Source of the DNA: Halovulum dunhuangense
GTDB lineage: Bacteria; Pseudomonadota; Alphaproteobacteria; Rhodobacterales; Rhodobacteraceae
Assembly: GCF_013093415.1 (NCBI RefSeq)
Contig: NZ_JABFBC010000001.1
Location: 1,984,001 to 2,048,000, forward strand
DNA length: 64,000 nucleotides
Reading direction: 5' to 3'
A program made the position numbers and the translations under genes. The notes below the pieces were generated by a model. It saw nothing but the letters and a program-made list of their open reading frames with translations. It was not told the DNA's origin and made no database searches. Each line of letters opens with the position of its first letter. Positions within the stretch are counted from its first letter, which is position 1. Positions 46,590 to 55,370 of this stretch are shown one piece after another.

Positions 46590-47582
46590 ATGCCCCCGAT
46601 CACTGCCCCCTTTCCGCTGAGCCGCCCGCGCCGCCTGCGCCAGAGCGGATGGATCCGCGACATGGTCGCCGAGGTGTCGCTGTCGCCTTCGGACCTGATC
46701 TGGCCGATCTTCCTGGTGGACGGGCAGGACATGCGGGTTCCCATCGCCTCGATGCCGGGGGTGGAACGCCTGTCGGTCGACCTGGCGGTCGAGGCCGCGC
46801 GCGAGGCGGCCGATCTGGGTATCCCCTGCGTGGCGCTCTTTCCCTACACCGACCCTGCGCGAAAGACGCCCGGCGCCGAGGAGGCGTGGAACCCCGCGAA
46901 CCTGGTGAACACCGCGACCCGCGCGATCAAGGCCGCGGTGCCGGGGCTTGGCGTCATGCTGGACGTGGCGCTCGATCCCTACAATTCCGACGGGCATGAC
47001 GGCATCCTGCGCGATGGCATGGTCCTGAACGACGAGACGCTGGTGGCATTGGAGCGGCAGGCGCTGGCCCAGGCCGAGGCGGGGGCCGACATCCTTGGCC
47101 CCTCGGACATGATGGACGGGCGCATCGGGGTAATCCGGCAGGCGCTCGAGTCGCACGAGTTCCAGGACACGATGATCCTGAGCTATGCCGCGAAATACGC
47201 CTCGGCCTATTACGGGCCGTTCCGCGACGCGGTGGGCGCCACCGGCATGCTGAAGGGCGACAAGAAGACCTATCAGATGGACCCGCGCAACACGGACGAG
47301 GCGCTGCGCGAGGTGGCGATCGACCTGGCCGAGGGCGCGGACATGGTGATGGTCAAGCCGGGGCTTGCCTATCTGGATATCTGCGCCCGGGTGAAGGAGA
47401 AGTTCGGCGTGCCAACCTTTGCCTACCAGGTGTCGGGCGAGTACGCGATGATCGCGGCCGCAGGCGCCAATGGCTGGATCGACCAGGACCGCGTGATGCT
47501 GGAAAGCCTGACCGCCTTCAGGCGGGCGGGCTGCGACGGGATCCTGACCTATTTCGCGCCCACCGTCGCCCGGATGATCTGA
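46590..47582 (+). CDS. hemB: Delta-aminolevulinic acid dehydratase (porphobilinogen synthase)
   Basis: A 330-residue enzyme joining two 5-aminolevulinate molecules to porphobilinogen for heme, bacteriochlorophyll and cobalamin. Schiff-base lysines are Lys202 (SYAAKYASAYYGP) and Lys256 (MVMVKPGLAYLD). The metal region (about 125-138) reads DVALDPYNSDGHDG, with Asp/Ala/Asp in place of the three zinc cysteines. This is the magnesium or metal-free type, as in Rhodobacter. The stop is three bases from the stop of the convergent glycosyltransferase gene. Confidence 0.96.
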   Translation: MPPITAPFPLSRPRRLRQSGWIRDMVAEVSLSPSDLIWPIFLVDGQDMRVPIASMPGVERLSVDLAVEAAREAADLGIPCVALFPYTDPARKTPGAEEAWNPANLVNTATRAIKAAVPGLGVMLDVALDPYNSDGHDGILRDGMVLNDETLVALERQALAQAEAGADILGPSDMMDGRIGVIRQALESHEFQDTMILSYAAKYASAYYGPFRDAVGATGMLKGDKKTYQMDPRNTDEALREVAIDLAEGADMVMVKPGLAYLDICARVKEKFGVPTFAYQVSGEYAMIAAAGANGWIDQDRVMLESLTAFRRAGCDGILTYFAPTVARMI

Positions 47583-47585
47583 GCC

Positions 47586-48386
47586 TCAGGCCGGATCGCT
47601 GCCGCCATAGCGCAGCCAGTAGTCGCGCACGAAGGGCACCGCGCCCCGCCCGTAGCGCGACCAGTTGCCCCAGCGCTGGCCGCGGTCGGGCACCACATGG
47701 ATCGGCCGCGGCTCGCCGTGGAACGCCACGATCCGCGCGCCCGGCGGCGGGCTCTTGGGCGGGATCACCCGGTTCAGAAGCGGCGGCGCCAGCAGGTTGC
47801 GCTTGAAGCTGACGACCCAGCCCTCGGGCCAGAAGCGCATGTCGTGGGCGGTGTCGGTCACCCAGCGCTGTTCCGAGCGGTAATTGGCGAAGGCGTAGTC
47901 GGGGTCGTCCATGAACTTCTGCAGGATCTGCGGCTGCTCGCCCAGGGTGAAGGCGAAGATAGAGGTCATGCCGTTGACGCCCCATTTGCGGAAATAGTCC
48001 GCGAACCGCCGCCATTCCCGGATCAGGCAGACGCCACCCTCCATCTGCACCATGGGCGTGATGTCGCCCACGATGATCGTGTCCAGATCGACGAACAGCG
48101 CCCTGCCCTTCAGCCCGCAAAGATCGCGGGCAAAGACCGACAGCTTGGGCCAGCCACCGAAGGCGAAGCGGTCCGGCCCCAGATCCATCGGCGGGATGTC
48201 GAAGCATTCCACCTCGGGCCGCAGGCCCGTGCGGTCGTCGGTCAGGCAGACGAACCTGAACGGAATGGTGATGTTGTCGGCCACCGCCGCGTAAAGCACG
48301 TTGACGTAATCGGGCCCGTAAAGCGTTCCCCATTTCATGCACAGGATCACGCAGGGCTCTTCGGTAGCGCTGTTCATGTCGTTCAT
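47586..48386 (-). CDS. Glycosyltransferase, GT-A fold (DxD type)
   Basis: A 266-residue cytoplasmic protein. It begins with CVILCMKWGTLYGPDYVNVL, a nucleotide-sugar-binding first strand, and has a DxD motif in LFVDLDTIIVGDI. Later blocks include FPEGW-type WPEGWVVSFKRN and IVAFHGEPRPI. This pattern occurs in glycosyltransferases found widely in Rhodobacteraceae, loosely GT8/GT32-like. The acceptor is unknown. Start is ATG 48386 or 48377; the long upstream open frame crosses the neighbouring promoter region. Confidence 0.72.
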   Translation of the reverse strand: MNDMNSATEEPCVILCMKWGTLYGPDYVNVLYAAVADNITIPFRFVCLTDDRTGLRPEVECFDIPPMDLGPDRFAFGGWPKLSVFARDLCGLKGRALFVDLDTIIVGDITPMVQMEGGVCLIREWRRFADYFRKWGVNGMTSIFAFTLGEQPQILQKFMDDPDYAFANYRSEQRWVTDTAHDMRFWPEGWVVSFKRNLLAPPLLNRVIPPKSPPPGARIVAFHGEPRPIHVVPDRGQRWGNWSRYGRGAVPFVRDYWLRYGGSDPA

Positions 48387-48577
48387 CTTGCGGGCCTTGT
48401 GCCTGTCCACCATCGGCGGCGGCTTACCAGATCGCGGGAGCCGCGCCAAGAAACCGTGACGCGAGAGATGCTTTGGGTATATTTCTTGCCATGCATCCGG
48501 CATCAGGGCGGAGCACGAGGCAAGATACACAAGAAACCTGCGGTCCGACCATGATCGCCAAGGCAAGGAGCACAGCC

Positions 48578-49123
48578 ATGTCCATCTCCCGGCGGAGTTT
48601 CATCCTGAGCGGCGCAGCCGTGGTCGGCGCGTGCAGCGCCTCGACCGTGCAGAGCGGCGCGCAGATCGACCGCAATGTCGCGGAAAGCCGCGACCTGCTG
48701 TTCAGCACGGTTCCCGGCACGCGCGAACTGGCCAGCCGCTCGGCCGGCATGCTGATCATCCCCGAGATCATCGAGGGCGGCTTCATCTTCTCGGGCGCCT
48801 ATGGCGAGGGTGCTCTGCTGGTGGGCGACGCGGTGATCGACTACATCTCGATGGCGGCGGCGGCGGTCGGGCTTCAGATCGGGGCGCAGCGCTTCTCGCA
48901 TGCGCTTTTCTTCATGACGCCCGAGGCGCTGGCCGATTTCCGCCAGACCGACGGCTGGGAGCTTGGCGTCGATGCCGAGGTCGCGGTGATCGATGGCGGC
49001 GCGGGCTTCGGCGCCTCGACCAACACGGTGATCCGGCCGATCTACCAGGTGGTCTATGGCCAGCGCGGGCTGATCATCGGCGCAAGCCTGGAAGGGGCGA
49101 AGTACAACCGTCTTGTGCGCTGA
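48578..49123 (+). CDS. SYLF/YSC84-domain lipoprotein
   Basis: A 181-residue protein. The N-terminus MSISRRSFILSGAAVVGAC combines a twin-arginine motif (SRRSFIL) with a lipobox (VGAC, Cys19), so it may be exported folded by Tat and then lipidated. The rest is a YSC84/SYLF lipid-binding domain: AGMLIIPEIIEGGFIFSGAYG, ALFFMTPEALADFR, DAEVAVIDGGAGF and LIIGASLEGAKYNRL. ATG 48578 has AAGGAGCACAGCC upstream. Divergent from the glycosyltransferase gene; stands alone. Confidence 0.87.
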   Translation: MSISRRSFILSGAAVVGACSASTVQSGAQIDRNVAESRDLLFSTVPGTRELASRSAGMLIIPEIIEGGFIFSGAYGEGALLVGDAVIDYISMAAAAVGLQIGAQRFSHALFFMTPEALADFRQTDGWELGVDAEVAVIDGGAGFGASTNTVIRPIYQVVYGQRGLIIGASLEGAKYNRLVR

Positions 49124-49124
49124 A

Positions 49125-49158
49125 CAGGGGCGCGGATTGTCCGTCCGCGCCGCCCCTG
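49125..49158 (+). terminator. Terminator-like hairpin after the SYLF gene
   Basis: CAGGGGCGCGGA (49125-49136) pairs with TCCGCGCCGCCCCTG (49144-49158) with a three-base bulge. It begins one base after the stop. No T tract follows, so it may act only with Rho or as an mRNA 3' stabiliser. Confidence 0.4.
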
Positions 49159-49195
49159 CTAAGCCGGGCGGCACACGTCCACGACCGGAAAGCGC

Positions 49196-51682
49196 ATGAT
49201 CCGAACCCTGTTCAACTGGCTGCTGCGCGGGCTTGCCGCGGCGACTGTGCTGGGCCTCGGCGCTCTGGCGCTCGGCTGGTATCTTTCCTCGCACTCGCTG
49301 CCCGACTACGACGCGACCTGGCGCCTGCCGGGGGTCGAGGGCGAGATCGAGATCGTGCGCGACAACTACGCGGTGCCGCATATCTTCGCCGGCAGCGACC
49401 GGGACGTGCTGTTCGGGCTGGGCTTTGCCCATGCGCAGGACCGGCTGTGGCAGATGACCATGACCCGCAGGCTGGCGCAGGGGCGGCTTTCGGAACTGTT
49501 CGGGCAGGAAACGTTCGAGGTTGATCACCTGATGCGGGCGCTCGATCTTTACGGCGTGGCGCAGCGGACCGCCGCGCGCCAGTCCGAGGAGGTAGGCGCG
49601 CAGCTTCAGGCCTATGCCGACGGGGTCAACGCCTGGCTTGAACTGGTTCAGGACGAGGCGCTGGGCCGGGGCGCGCCGGAGTATTTCCTTTTCGCGCCGG
49701 TGATCGCGCCGTGGACGCCGGCCGACTCGGTCGCGATGGCCAAGGTGCTGGCGCTGCGCCTGACCGACAAGGCCAGCGTCGAGACGCTGCGCGCAAGGCT
49801 GTCGCTGACGCTCGACGATCCCGCGCGGCTGGCCGACATCCTGCCCGTGCCCCCGAATGCCGTGATGGCCCTGCCCGAATACGCCGGGACGCTGGGCGTC
49901 GCGGGGCGCGACTTCGCCGCGCTCGAGGCGCCCCTGCCCGCGCATCCGCTGTCGCCCCTTGCCCCGCCCGGGCTGGCGGGCGCGTCCAACGCCTTTGCCG
50001 CGGCAGGGTCGCGGGCCGCTGCCGGAGGATCGCTGCTGGCGGCCGACCCGCATCTGAAGCTGACCGCGCCCAGCCCGCTTTACCTTGCGCGGCTGGAACT
50101 GCAATCGGGCGGCGTGATCGGCGCGACGCTTCCGGGCGTGCCGGGCGTCATCATCGGGCGCAACCCCGACCTCGCCTGGGGGGTGACGGCAAGCTACCTC
50201 GACGACCAGGACATCTATATCGAGCGGCTGGCCGAGGACGATCCCGGCAGCTACGTCACCCCCGGCGGCACGCAGGCGTTCGAGACGCGCGAAAGCGTCA
50301 TCGCCATCGCCAATGCGGCCCCCCGGACGGTGACACTGCGGGCCACCCGCCACGGCCCGGTGATCCCCGGCAACCATTTCGGCGCGGCAAGCGTCACGCC
50401 AGAGGGCCATGTCGCAACCCTTGCCTGGACCGGGCTAGAGACGGACGACCGCACGATCGAGGCGCTGCTCGGGCTGATGCGCGCCGATGGCATCGCCCCC
50501 GCCCGCGAGGCGCTTGAGCTTGTCCATGCGCCTGCCCTCAGCGTCACCCTGGCCGACCGCGAGGGGGTCGCCATCCAGGCCACAGGCGCGGCGCCGCGGC
50601 GCGGCGCGCTGCATACCAGCCAGGGCCGGATCCCAGCCGCGGGCTGGGTCGCCCGGAACGACTGGCAGGGCTATTTCCCGGCCGACGAGAACCCCGGCGC
50701 GGACAATCCGCCCGGTGGCATCGTCATCAGCACCAACAACCGCCTGACCGACGCCCCCTTTCCCCGGCACTGGAGCCATGACTGGGGCGACTCGCACCGG
50801 ATCCTGCGCGGTAGCCAGCTTCTGAACGACCGCGAGTTCCACACCCTCGACAGTTTCGTCGAGGCGCAGACCGATACCGTGTCGCCGGCCGCGCGCGCGC
50901 TTCTGCCGCTGATCGCCCGCAACCTCTGGTTCCAGGGCGAGCCGGCCGCGCAGGACACGATCGAACGCGACCGCCAGATCGCGCTCGAGACGCTGGCGAA
51001 CTGGAATGGCGACATGACCCAGCACAGCTTCGAGCCGCTGATCTATGCCGCCTGGACGCGCGAATTGCAGCGCCGGCTGATCGTTGACGACCTGGGCCCG
51101 CTGAGCCAGCTGCTTTCGCGGCCCGATCCGCTGTTCCTGGAACGCGTGTTCCGGGACGTGGACGGCGCATCCGCCTGGTGCGACATCCGCCCCAGCACGG
51201 CGGTCGAGACATGCGAGGATGTGGCCCGCCTGTCGCTGGACGCGGCGATCCTTGAGTTGCGCGAACGCTTCGGGGGGCGGATCGACAGCTGGCGCTGGGG
51301 GGCGGCCCATCTCGCGACCCACCGGCACGAGGTGCTGGGGCGCGGAAACTGGCTCGACTGGTTCGTGAACATCCGCCAGGAAACGCCGGGCGGCGACACG
51401 ACGCTGATGCGCGGCCTTACGGCTGCGGACGACGACGCGCCCTTCGCCAACATCCATGGCGCCGTCTACCGCGTGGTGGTGGATTTCTCGGATCCCGAAG
51501 CTTCGGTCCACGTCCTGTCGACGGGCCAGAGCGGGCACCCCCTGTCGCGGCATTACGACGATCAGTCGCTGCTTTGGCGCCGGGGCGAATACCTGCCGAT
51601 GTCGCTCGATCCTGCCGTTGCGCGTGGCGGGGCCGTGGGGATCACCCGGATCCAGCCGCAGGAAAATGACGACGCCCGCTAG
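49196..51682 (+). CDS. Penicillin acylase family (S45) Ntn-hydrolase
   Basis: An 828-residue precursor with an N-terminal membrane anchor or signal (about 10-31). The alpha-chain start is VEGEIEIVRDNYAVPHIFAG, followed by FGLGFAHAQDRLWQM. The beta-chain nucleophile would be Ser264 in GASNAFAAAG, freed by self-cleavage; LLAADPHLKLTAPSPLYLARL, VPGVIIGRNPDLAWGVTASYLD and VISTNNRLTD follow. Family members hydrolyse amides such as beta-lactams or acyl-homoserine lactones; the substrate here is unknown. The gene is alone on its strand and its stop codon lies inside a perfect 8-bp hairpin. Confidence 0.9.
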   Translation: MIRTLFNWLLRGLAAATVLGLGALALGWYLSSHSLPDYDATWRLPGVEGEIEIVRDNYAVPHIFAGSDRDVLFGLGFAHAQDRLWQMTMTRRLAQGRLSELFGQETFEVDHLMRALDLYGVAQRTAARQSEEVGAQLQAYADGVNAWLELVQDEALGRGAPEYFLFAPVIAPWTPADSVAMAKVLALRLTDKASVETLRARLSLTLDDPARLADILPVPPNAVMALPEYAGTLGVAGRDFAALEAPLPAHPLSPLAPPGLAGASNAFAAAGSRAAAGGSLLAADPHLKLTAPSPLYLARLELQSGGVIGATLPGVPGVIIGRNPDLAWGVTASYLDDQDIYIERLAEDDPGSYVTPGGTQAFETRESVIAIANAAPRTVTLRATRHGPVIPGNHFGAASVTPEGHVATLAWTGLETDDRTIEALLGLMRADGIAPAREALELVHAPALSVTLADREGVAIQATGAAPRRGALHTSQGRIPAAGWVARNDWQGYFPADENPGADNPPGGIVISTNNRLTDAPFPRHWSHDWGDSHRILRGSQLLNDREFHTLDSFVEAQTDTVSPAARALLPLIARNLWFQGEPAAQDTIERDRQIALETLANWNGDMTQHSFEPLIYAAWTRELQRRLIVDDLGPLSQLLSRPDPLFLERVFRDVDGASAWCDIRPSTAVETCEDVARLSLDAAILELRERFGGRIDSWRWGAAHLATHRHEVLGRGNWLDWFVNIRQETPGGDTTLMRGLTAADDDAPFANIHGAVYRVVVDFSDPEASVHVLSTGQSGHPLSRHYDDQSLLWRRGEYLPMSLDPAVARGGAVGITRIQPQENDDAR

Positions 51683-51689
51683 GGCGTCG
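51670..51689. terminator. Hairpin at the acylase stop codon
   Basis: CGACGCCC (51670-51677) and GGGCGTCG (51682-51689) pair perfectly around GCTA. The TAG stop of the acylase gene (51680-51682) is at the loop. The convergent neighbour ends at 51704. No T tract follows in either direction, so termination by this element alone is uncertain. Confidence 0.4.
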
Positions 51690-51703
51690 CCGATCTTCGG
51701 GTC

Positions 51704-52645
51704 TTACTGGGTCTCGGTCGTTTCCTCGGGGATCACGACGACCACGTCGCCATCCTCCTCGAGGATTTCCTCGACGATCTCTTCCAGTTCCTCTTCCTCG
51801 GACCACTCCTCGGGGAACTCGATTCCGAGAAGGCGGTTCACTTCCTCGACCACCTCGTCGGTGACGGGCTTGTTGGCCGCGTCCTCGAGAAGTGCCAGCG
51901 CCTCTTCCTTGGTGATCTCCTCGCCCTCGACATCCGTTTCCAGATCCTCGAGTGCCGCGATCAGATCCTCGGCCGCCGCGTCGTCGGCTTCGGCCGCGGC
52001 AAGGAAATCGGCAAGCTCTTCTTCGGTGAAGAGACCGCTGTCGACCAGCTGCTCGTAGGTGGCCGCCTCGATCTCCTCGGCGGTGGCATCCTCGTCAAGG
52101 CCGTCCAGCAGATCGGCCAGCGACTCGGCGCGGTCATCCGATTCGCCCGCGCCCAGCACCGCGTCACGATACGCAGCGATGCGGCCGACACGCGAATTGG
52201 GCGAGGCGTTGGCAAAGGCCTGCTCGCTGGCATGGGCCGCGTTCAGCGCGCCAAGCTGGCTTGCGATCGAGCCGCGACCGGGCTTGCCCGTCTCTTCGAC
52301 TTCCTCGACCAGCAGGCCATCCTCGGTGGTGGCGGCCAGCGTCGCAGTTGCGGTCGCCTCGCGCTTCATCTGTCCCGGCGCCGACGCCTTGCCGCCGCCG
52401 CCCTGGCCGGCCCAGTCGGGCTTGCCGCCGCCGCGCGCGGCGCTGCGTTCGCCGCCCTTGTTGCCGCCACGGTCTCCACCACGGTCGCCGCCGCGATCAC
52501 CGCCGCCGCCGTTGCCGCGATCGTCGCTCTTGCCCTGGGCTTTCGCCTGGTCGAGATCGGCCGGAACGAATGCCGGCCCAAGCGCAATACCCGCGCCCAA
52601 AATCATCACTACCGCGCTGGATTTCAGCGTCCGTGCAAGCGACAT
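51704..52645 (-). CDS. Secreted protein with Gly/Arg repeats and an acidic C-terminus, unknown
   Basis: A 313-residue exported protein. A signal peptide runs to about residue 36 (VMILGAGIALGPAF ... AKAQG). Then comes a low-complexity Gly/Asp/Arg stretch (about 40-90) with three DRGG units, a helical middle (about 115-175) and a very acidic, Ala/Glu/Leu-rich C-terminal half rich in short EE/DD helices. AAGGAGATATTCCC precedes the ATG. It lies downstream of sufS on the same strand, with a hairpin between, so it is probably a separate transcript. I do not recognise the family. Confidence 0.75.
   Translation of the reverse strand: MSLARTLKSSAVVMILGAGIALGPAFVPADLDQAKAQGKSDDRGNGGGGDRGGDRGGDRGGNKGGERSAARGGGKPDWAGQGGGGKASAPGQMKREATATATLAATTEDGLLVEEVEETGKPGRGSIASQLGALNAAHASEQAFANASPNSRVGRIAAYRDAVLGAGESDDRAESLADLLDGLDEDATAEEIEAATYEQLVDSGLFTEEELADFLAAAEADDAAAEDLIAALEDLETDVEGEEITKEEALALLEDAANKPVTDEVVEEVNRLLGIEFPEEWSEEEELEEIVEEILEEDGDVVVVIPEETTETQ
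52451..52510 (-). repeat. Short tandem repeat encoding GGGG-(DRGG)3-NKGG
   Basis: Twelve-base units encoding Asp-Arg-Gly-Gly are repeated three times with a related fourth (Asn-Lys-Gly-Gly), corresponding to residues 46-65 of the secreted protein. Such tracts change copy number easily by slippage. Confidence 0.7.
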
Positions 52646-52727
52646 GGGAATATCTCCTTTGTTTCGCCGGACCTAAAGTGACTACACATCGAAACCTTAA
52701 GATACAAAGAACACGGCTACGCCCGGA

Positions 52728-52749
52728 ATCCGGCAGAAATGTGCCGGAT
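52728..52749 (-). terminator. Terminator-like hairpin after sufS
   Basis: ATCCGGCA (52728-52735) pairs perfectly with TGCCGGAT (52742-52749) around a six-base loop; the last pair uses the final base of the sufS stop codon. No T tract follows on the minus strand. It probably marks the end of the suf operon or stabilises its 3' end. Confidence 0.5.
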
Positions 52750-53969
52750 CAGGCGAAAAGCTCGTGGCACAGTTCCAGCGCCTCGACCAGCGCGTCCACC
52801 TCGGCGCGGGTATTGTAAAGCCCGAAGGACGCGCGGCAGGTCGCGTTCACGCCAAGATGCTCCATCAGCGGCATGGCGCAATGCTGGCCGGCACGCACGG
52901 CGATCCCCTTCTGGTCCACCACGGTCGAAATGTCGTGCGGATGCCCCGCCCCCTGGATGACGAAGGAAAAGATCGCGCCCTTGTCCGGCCGCGTGCCCTG
53001 TACGCTCAGCCAGTTCAGGCCCTTGAACCGCTCGACCGCGTAGTCGCGCAGATCGGCCTCGTGCGCCTGGATATTCTCCATCCCCAGGCCGGTCATGTAG
53101 TCGATCGCGGCCCCCAGCCCGATCATCTGCACGATACCAGGGGTGCCCGCCTCGAACTTGTGGGGGGGGTCGTTGTAGGTGACGCTGTCCTTGTGCACCT
53201 CGCGGATCATGTCTCCGCCGCCGATGAAGGGCCGCATCTCGGCCATGCGCTCGCGCCGGGCGTAAAGCGCGCCCGAGCCCGACGGACCGTACAGCTTGTG
53301 GCCGGTCACGGCATAGAAGTCGCAGCCCAGCTCGGCCACGTCCACCGGCATGTGCACGGCGGCCTGGCTGCCATCCACGCAGACGGCGACGCCCCGCTCG
53401 CGCGCAGCGGCGCAGATCGTCCTGATGTCCACCACCGTGCCCAGCACGTTCGACATGTGGGTGATGGCGATCATCCTGGTGCGCGGGCCGATGGCGTCGA
53501 TCACCTTCTGCGGGTCGAGCCCGCCATCGGGTTCGATGTCCACCCATTTCAGAACCACGCCCTGCCGCTCGCGCAGGAAATGCCACGGCACGATGTTGGC
53601 GTGATGCTCCATCACCGAAAGCACGATCTCGTCGCCGGGCTGAAGCCGTGGCGCGGCCCACCCGTAGGAGACCAGGTTCAGCGACATGGTCGAGCCGTTG
53701 GTGAAAAGGATCTCGTCCTCGTGCGCCGCACCGAGAAAGCGCTGGATCTTGGCGCGGACCGCCTCGTAATTGTCGGTCGCCAGGTTCGACAGGAAATGCA
53801 GCCCGCGATGGACGTTGGCGTATTCCTCGGAATAGGCGCGCGCGACGGCGTCGATCACCGCCTTCGGTTTCTGGGCCGAGGCGCCATTGTCGAGATATAC
53901 CAGCGGCTTGCCGTGCACGGTGCGGCTCAGGATCGGGAAATCCGCCCGCACCTTTTCAACGTCATACAT
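52749..53969 (-). CDS. sufS: Cysteine desulfurase SufS
   Basis: A 406-residue class V PLP enzyme of the SufS (group II) type. Motifs: FPILSRTVHGKPLVYLDNGA, ILFTNGSTMSLNLVSYGW, MEHHANIVPWH, the PLP Lys in VTGHKLYGPSGSGALYA, and the active-site Cys in RAGQHCAMPLMEHLG. It takes sulfur from cysteine for SufBCD. It ends the operon, after three Yip1-type genes. It normally works with SufE or SufU, neither of which is in the window. Confidence 0.95.
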   Translation of the reverse strand: MYDVEKVRADFPILSRTVHGKPLVYLDNGASAQKPKAVIDAVARAYSEEYANVHRGLHFLSNLATDNYEAVRAKIQRFLGAAHEDEILFTNGSTMSLNLVSYGWAAPRLQPGDEIVLSVMEHHANIVPWHFLRERQGVVLKWVDIEPDGGLDPQKVIDAIGPRTRMIAITHMSNVLGTVVDIRTICAAARERGVAVCVDGSQAAVHMPVDVAELGCDFYAVTGHKLYGPSGSGALYARRERMAEMRPFIGGGDMIREVHKDSVTYNDPPHKFEAGTPGIVQMIGLGAAIDYMTGLGMENIQAHEADLRDYAVERFKGLNWLSVQGTRPDKGAIFSFVIQGAGHPHDISTVVDQKGIAVRAGQHCAMPLMEHLGVNATCRASFGLYNTRAEVDALVEALELCHELFA

Positions 53970-53973
53970 GGGG

Positions 53974-54561
53974 TCAGATCGTCTCCGGTAGCTGGACGCC
54001 CAATAGCGCCAGAACGATACCCAGCACCATAGCCAGCCCGAACAGCGAGATAAAGATCATCACGAGCACAAGCGAGGTGCGCCGAAATCCGTGCAGCTCT
54101 GCCGTGAAGGCGGCCAGCGCCCAGAAGAACCAGATGAGCGAGGCCATGCCGATCAGGCCGGCGATGAACGGCAGGATCAGCGCCACCACGATCTGCACCG
54201 CCTGGATCACCGCCATGACCACCTGTAGCCAGGCGATCAGCTTCAGCCCGTCGATCAGGTTGCCCTGCCCGCCCATGGCACGCCCGAGCGCGGTCACAAG
54301 CCAGGCGGTGAAGAAGTAGAACAGGAACTGAAGCGCCGTCGCCACCAGGGGCGCGCCGAGCAGGCTTTCGGAAAGCGCGTTGCCCACACCCGGAAGCAGG
54401 ACACGCGAAAGCGCCCCCATCAGGGTTCCGGCGATGATGGCCAGCGCCGCCACCGAAACCGCAACCCTTGGCTCGATCGGCACGCCGAGGATCCGGCGGG
54501 CCGCGCTGCGCGGCTGTGTAAGGCTTTCGGCGACGAGCTGCCTGAGGTCGGGCAGCGTCAT
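53974..54561 (-). CDS. Yip1-family membrane protein (copy 1)
   Basis: A 195-residue protein with about five membrane helices. The N-terminal cytoplasmic stretch has LPDLRQLVAESLTQPRSAAR. It shares with the next two genes the motifs GG(R/Q)G(S/N) (here MGGQGNLIDGLKLIAW) and ExxGFR (here ELHGFRRTSL). Yip1 domains interact with lipids and membrane partners; the bacterial role is unknown. Four bases before sufS. It is the most typical Yip1 protein of the three. Confidence 0.8.
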   Translation of the reverse strand: MTLPDLRQLVAESLTQPRSAARRILGVPIEPRVAVSVAALAIIAGTLMGALSRVLLPGVGNALSESLLGAPLVATALQFLFYFFTAWLVTALGRAMGGQGNLIDGLKLIAWLQVVMAVIQAVQIVVALILPFIAGLIGMASLIWFFWALAAFTAELHGFRRTSLVLVMIFISLFGLAMVLGIVLALLGVQLPETI

Positions 54562-54571
54562 GTCTTCTCGG

Positions 54572-55240
54572 TCAGAGTGTTCCGTTGGCCCTGAGATACA
54601 TGGCCAGCAACATGCCCGCAAGCGCAATGGCCGACATCACGAGGAAGGGAATGGCGTTGCGGCGGAAGCCGTTCGCCTCGGCCATGCCCAGCGAGATGAA
54701 CCACAAGAAGGGCACCAGGCTGATCCAGTAGGGCGGCAGCGCGACCCAATCCTCGCGCAGCAGCGGGAAATGCGGCTCGAGATAGGCCATGGAAACCGTG
54801 ACGAGCGCCATCAGGAAGCCGAAGGGCGCGGCGACCAGCGCGCCCCAGAAGATGCCCGCCCGGTTGTCTCGCCAGCTGCCCCGCCCGCCGAAAAGCCGCG
54901 CGGCCAGGGTCAGCACGCCCGAGAACGTGTACATCGAGGCGGTGCGCAGCAGAAGCGCCGCGATCAGCCAGAAGCCCACCTCCAGCGGGACCTGCTCGCG
55001 CACGCCAGAGACGGGCGCGACCACGGTCTTGATGGACCAGGACAGGAAGAAGATGATGTCGGAAAGAAGGACATAGAACAGAAGCCGGTGCTCGGACGGC
55101 TTTTCCTCGATCAGGCGGCGGGTCGAATAGCGCATGTCACCCCACGCCTCGAGGATGCGCGCGCCCAGCCCGGTGTGAGTCTCGAGATGCTTGCCCCGCG
55201 TGAGCAGATCGAGTGCGTCGACCGTCGTGTTGTCCGTCAT
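54572..55240 (-). CDS. Yip1-family membrane protein (copy 2)
   Basis: A 222-residue protein. An N-terminal ~55-residue soluble region (TDNTTVDALDLLTRGKHLE, then RILEAWGDMRYSTRRLIEE) precedes about five membrane helices. Shared motifs are FGGRGSWRDNRAGIFWG and EANGFRRNAIPFLVMSA. ATG 55240; the upstream in-frame ATG at 55270 is less likely. A 130-base gap with a perfect palindrome separates it from copy 3. Confidence 0.75.
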   Translation of the reverse strand: MTDNTTVDALDLLTRGKHLETHTGLGARILEAWGDMRYSTRRLIEEKPSEHRLLFYVLLSDIIFFLSWSIKTVVAPVSGVREQVPLEVGFWLIAALLLRTASMYTFSGVLTLAARLFGGRGSWRDNRAGIFWGALVAAPFGFLMALVTVSMAYLEPHFPLLREDWVALPPYWISLVPFLWFISLGMAEANGFRRNAIPFLVMSAIALAGMLLAMYLRANGTL

Positions 55241-55345
55241 CGCCCTTCGCCTTTCCAAATGCGCCCGCATTGGCCACCGTATCGGGCAGCGCCATGACGA
55301 TCGTTACACTCGGAAAGGCAGGACTGGGGACGACGACGCGTTGAT

Positions 55346-55357
55346 GGCGTATACGCC
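55346..55357. promoter_or_regulatory. Perfect 12-bp palindrome between Yip1 genes
   Basis: GGCGTATACGCC is a perfect inverted repeat in the only non-coding gap (55241-55370) inside the 3' part of the suf operon. The rest of the gap shows nothing else. It may be an operator of a secondary promoter for the last three genes, but no -35/-10 pair is convincing. Confidence 0.35.
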
Positions 55358-55370
55358 GGTATTGTATTGT

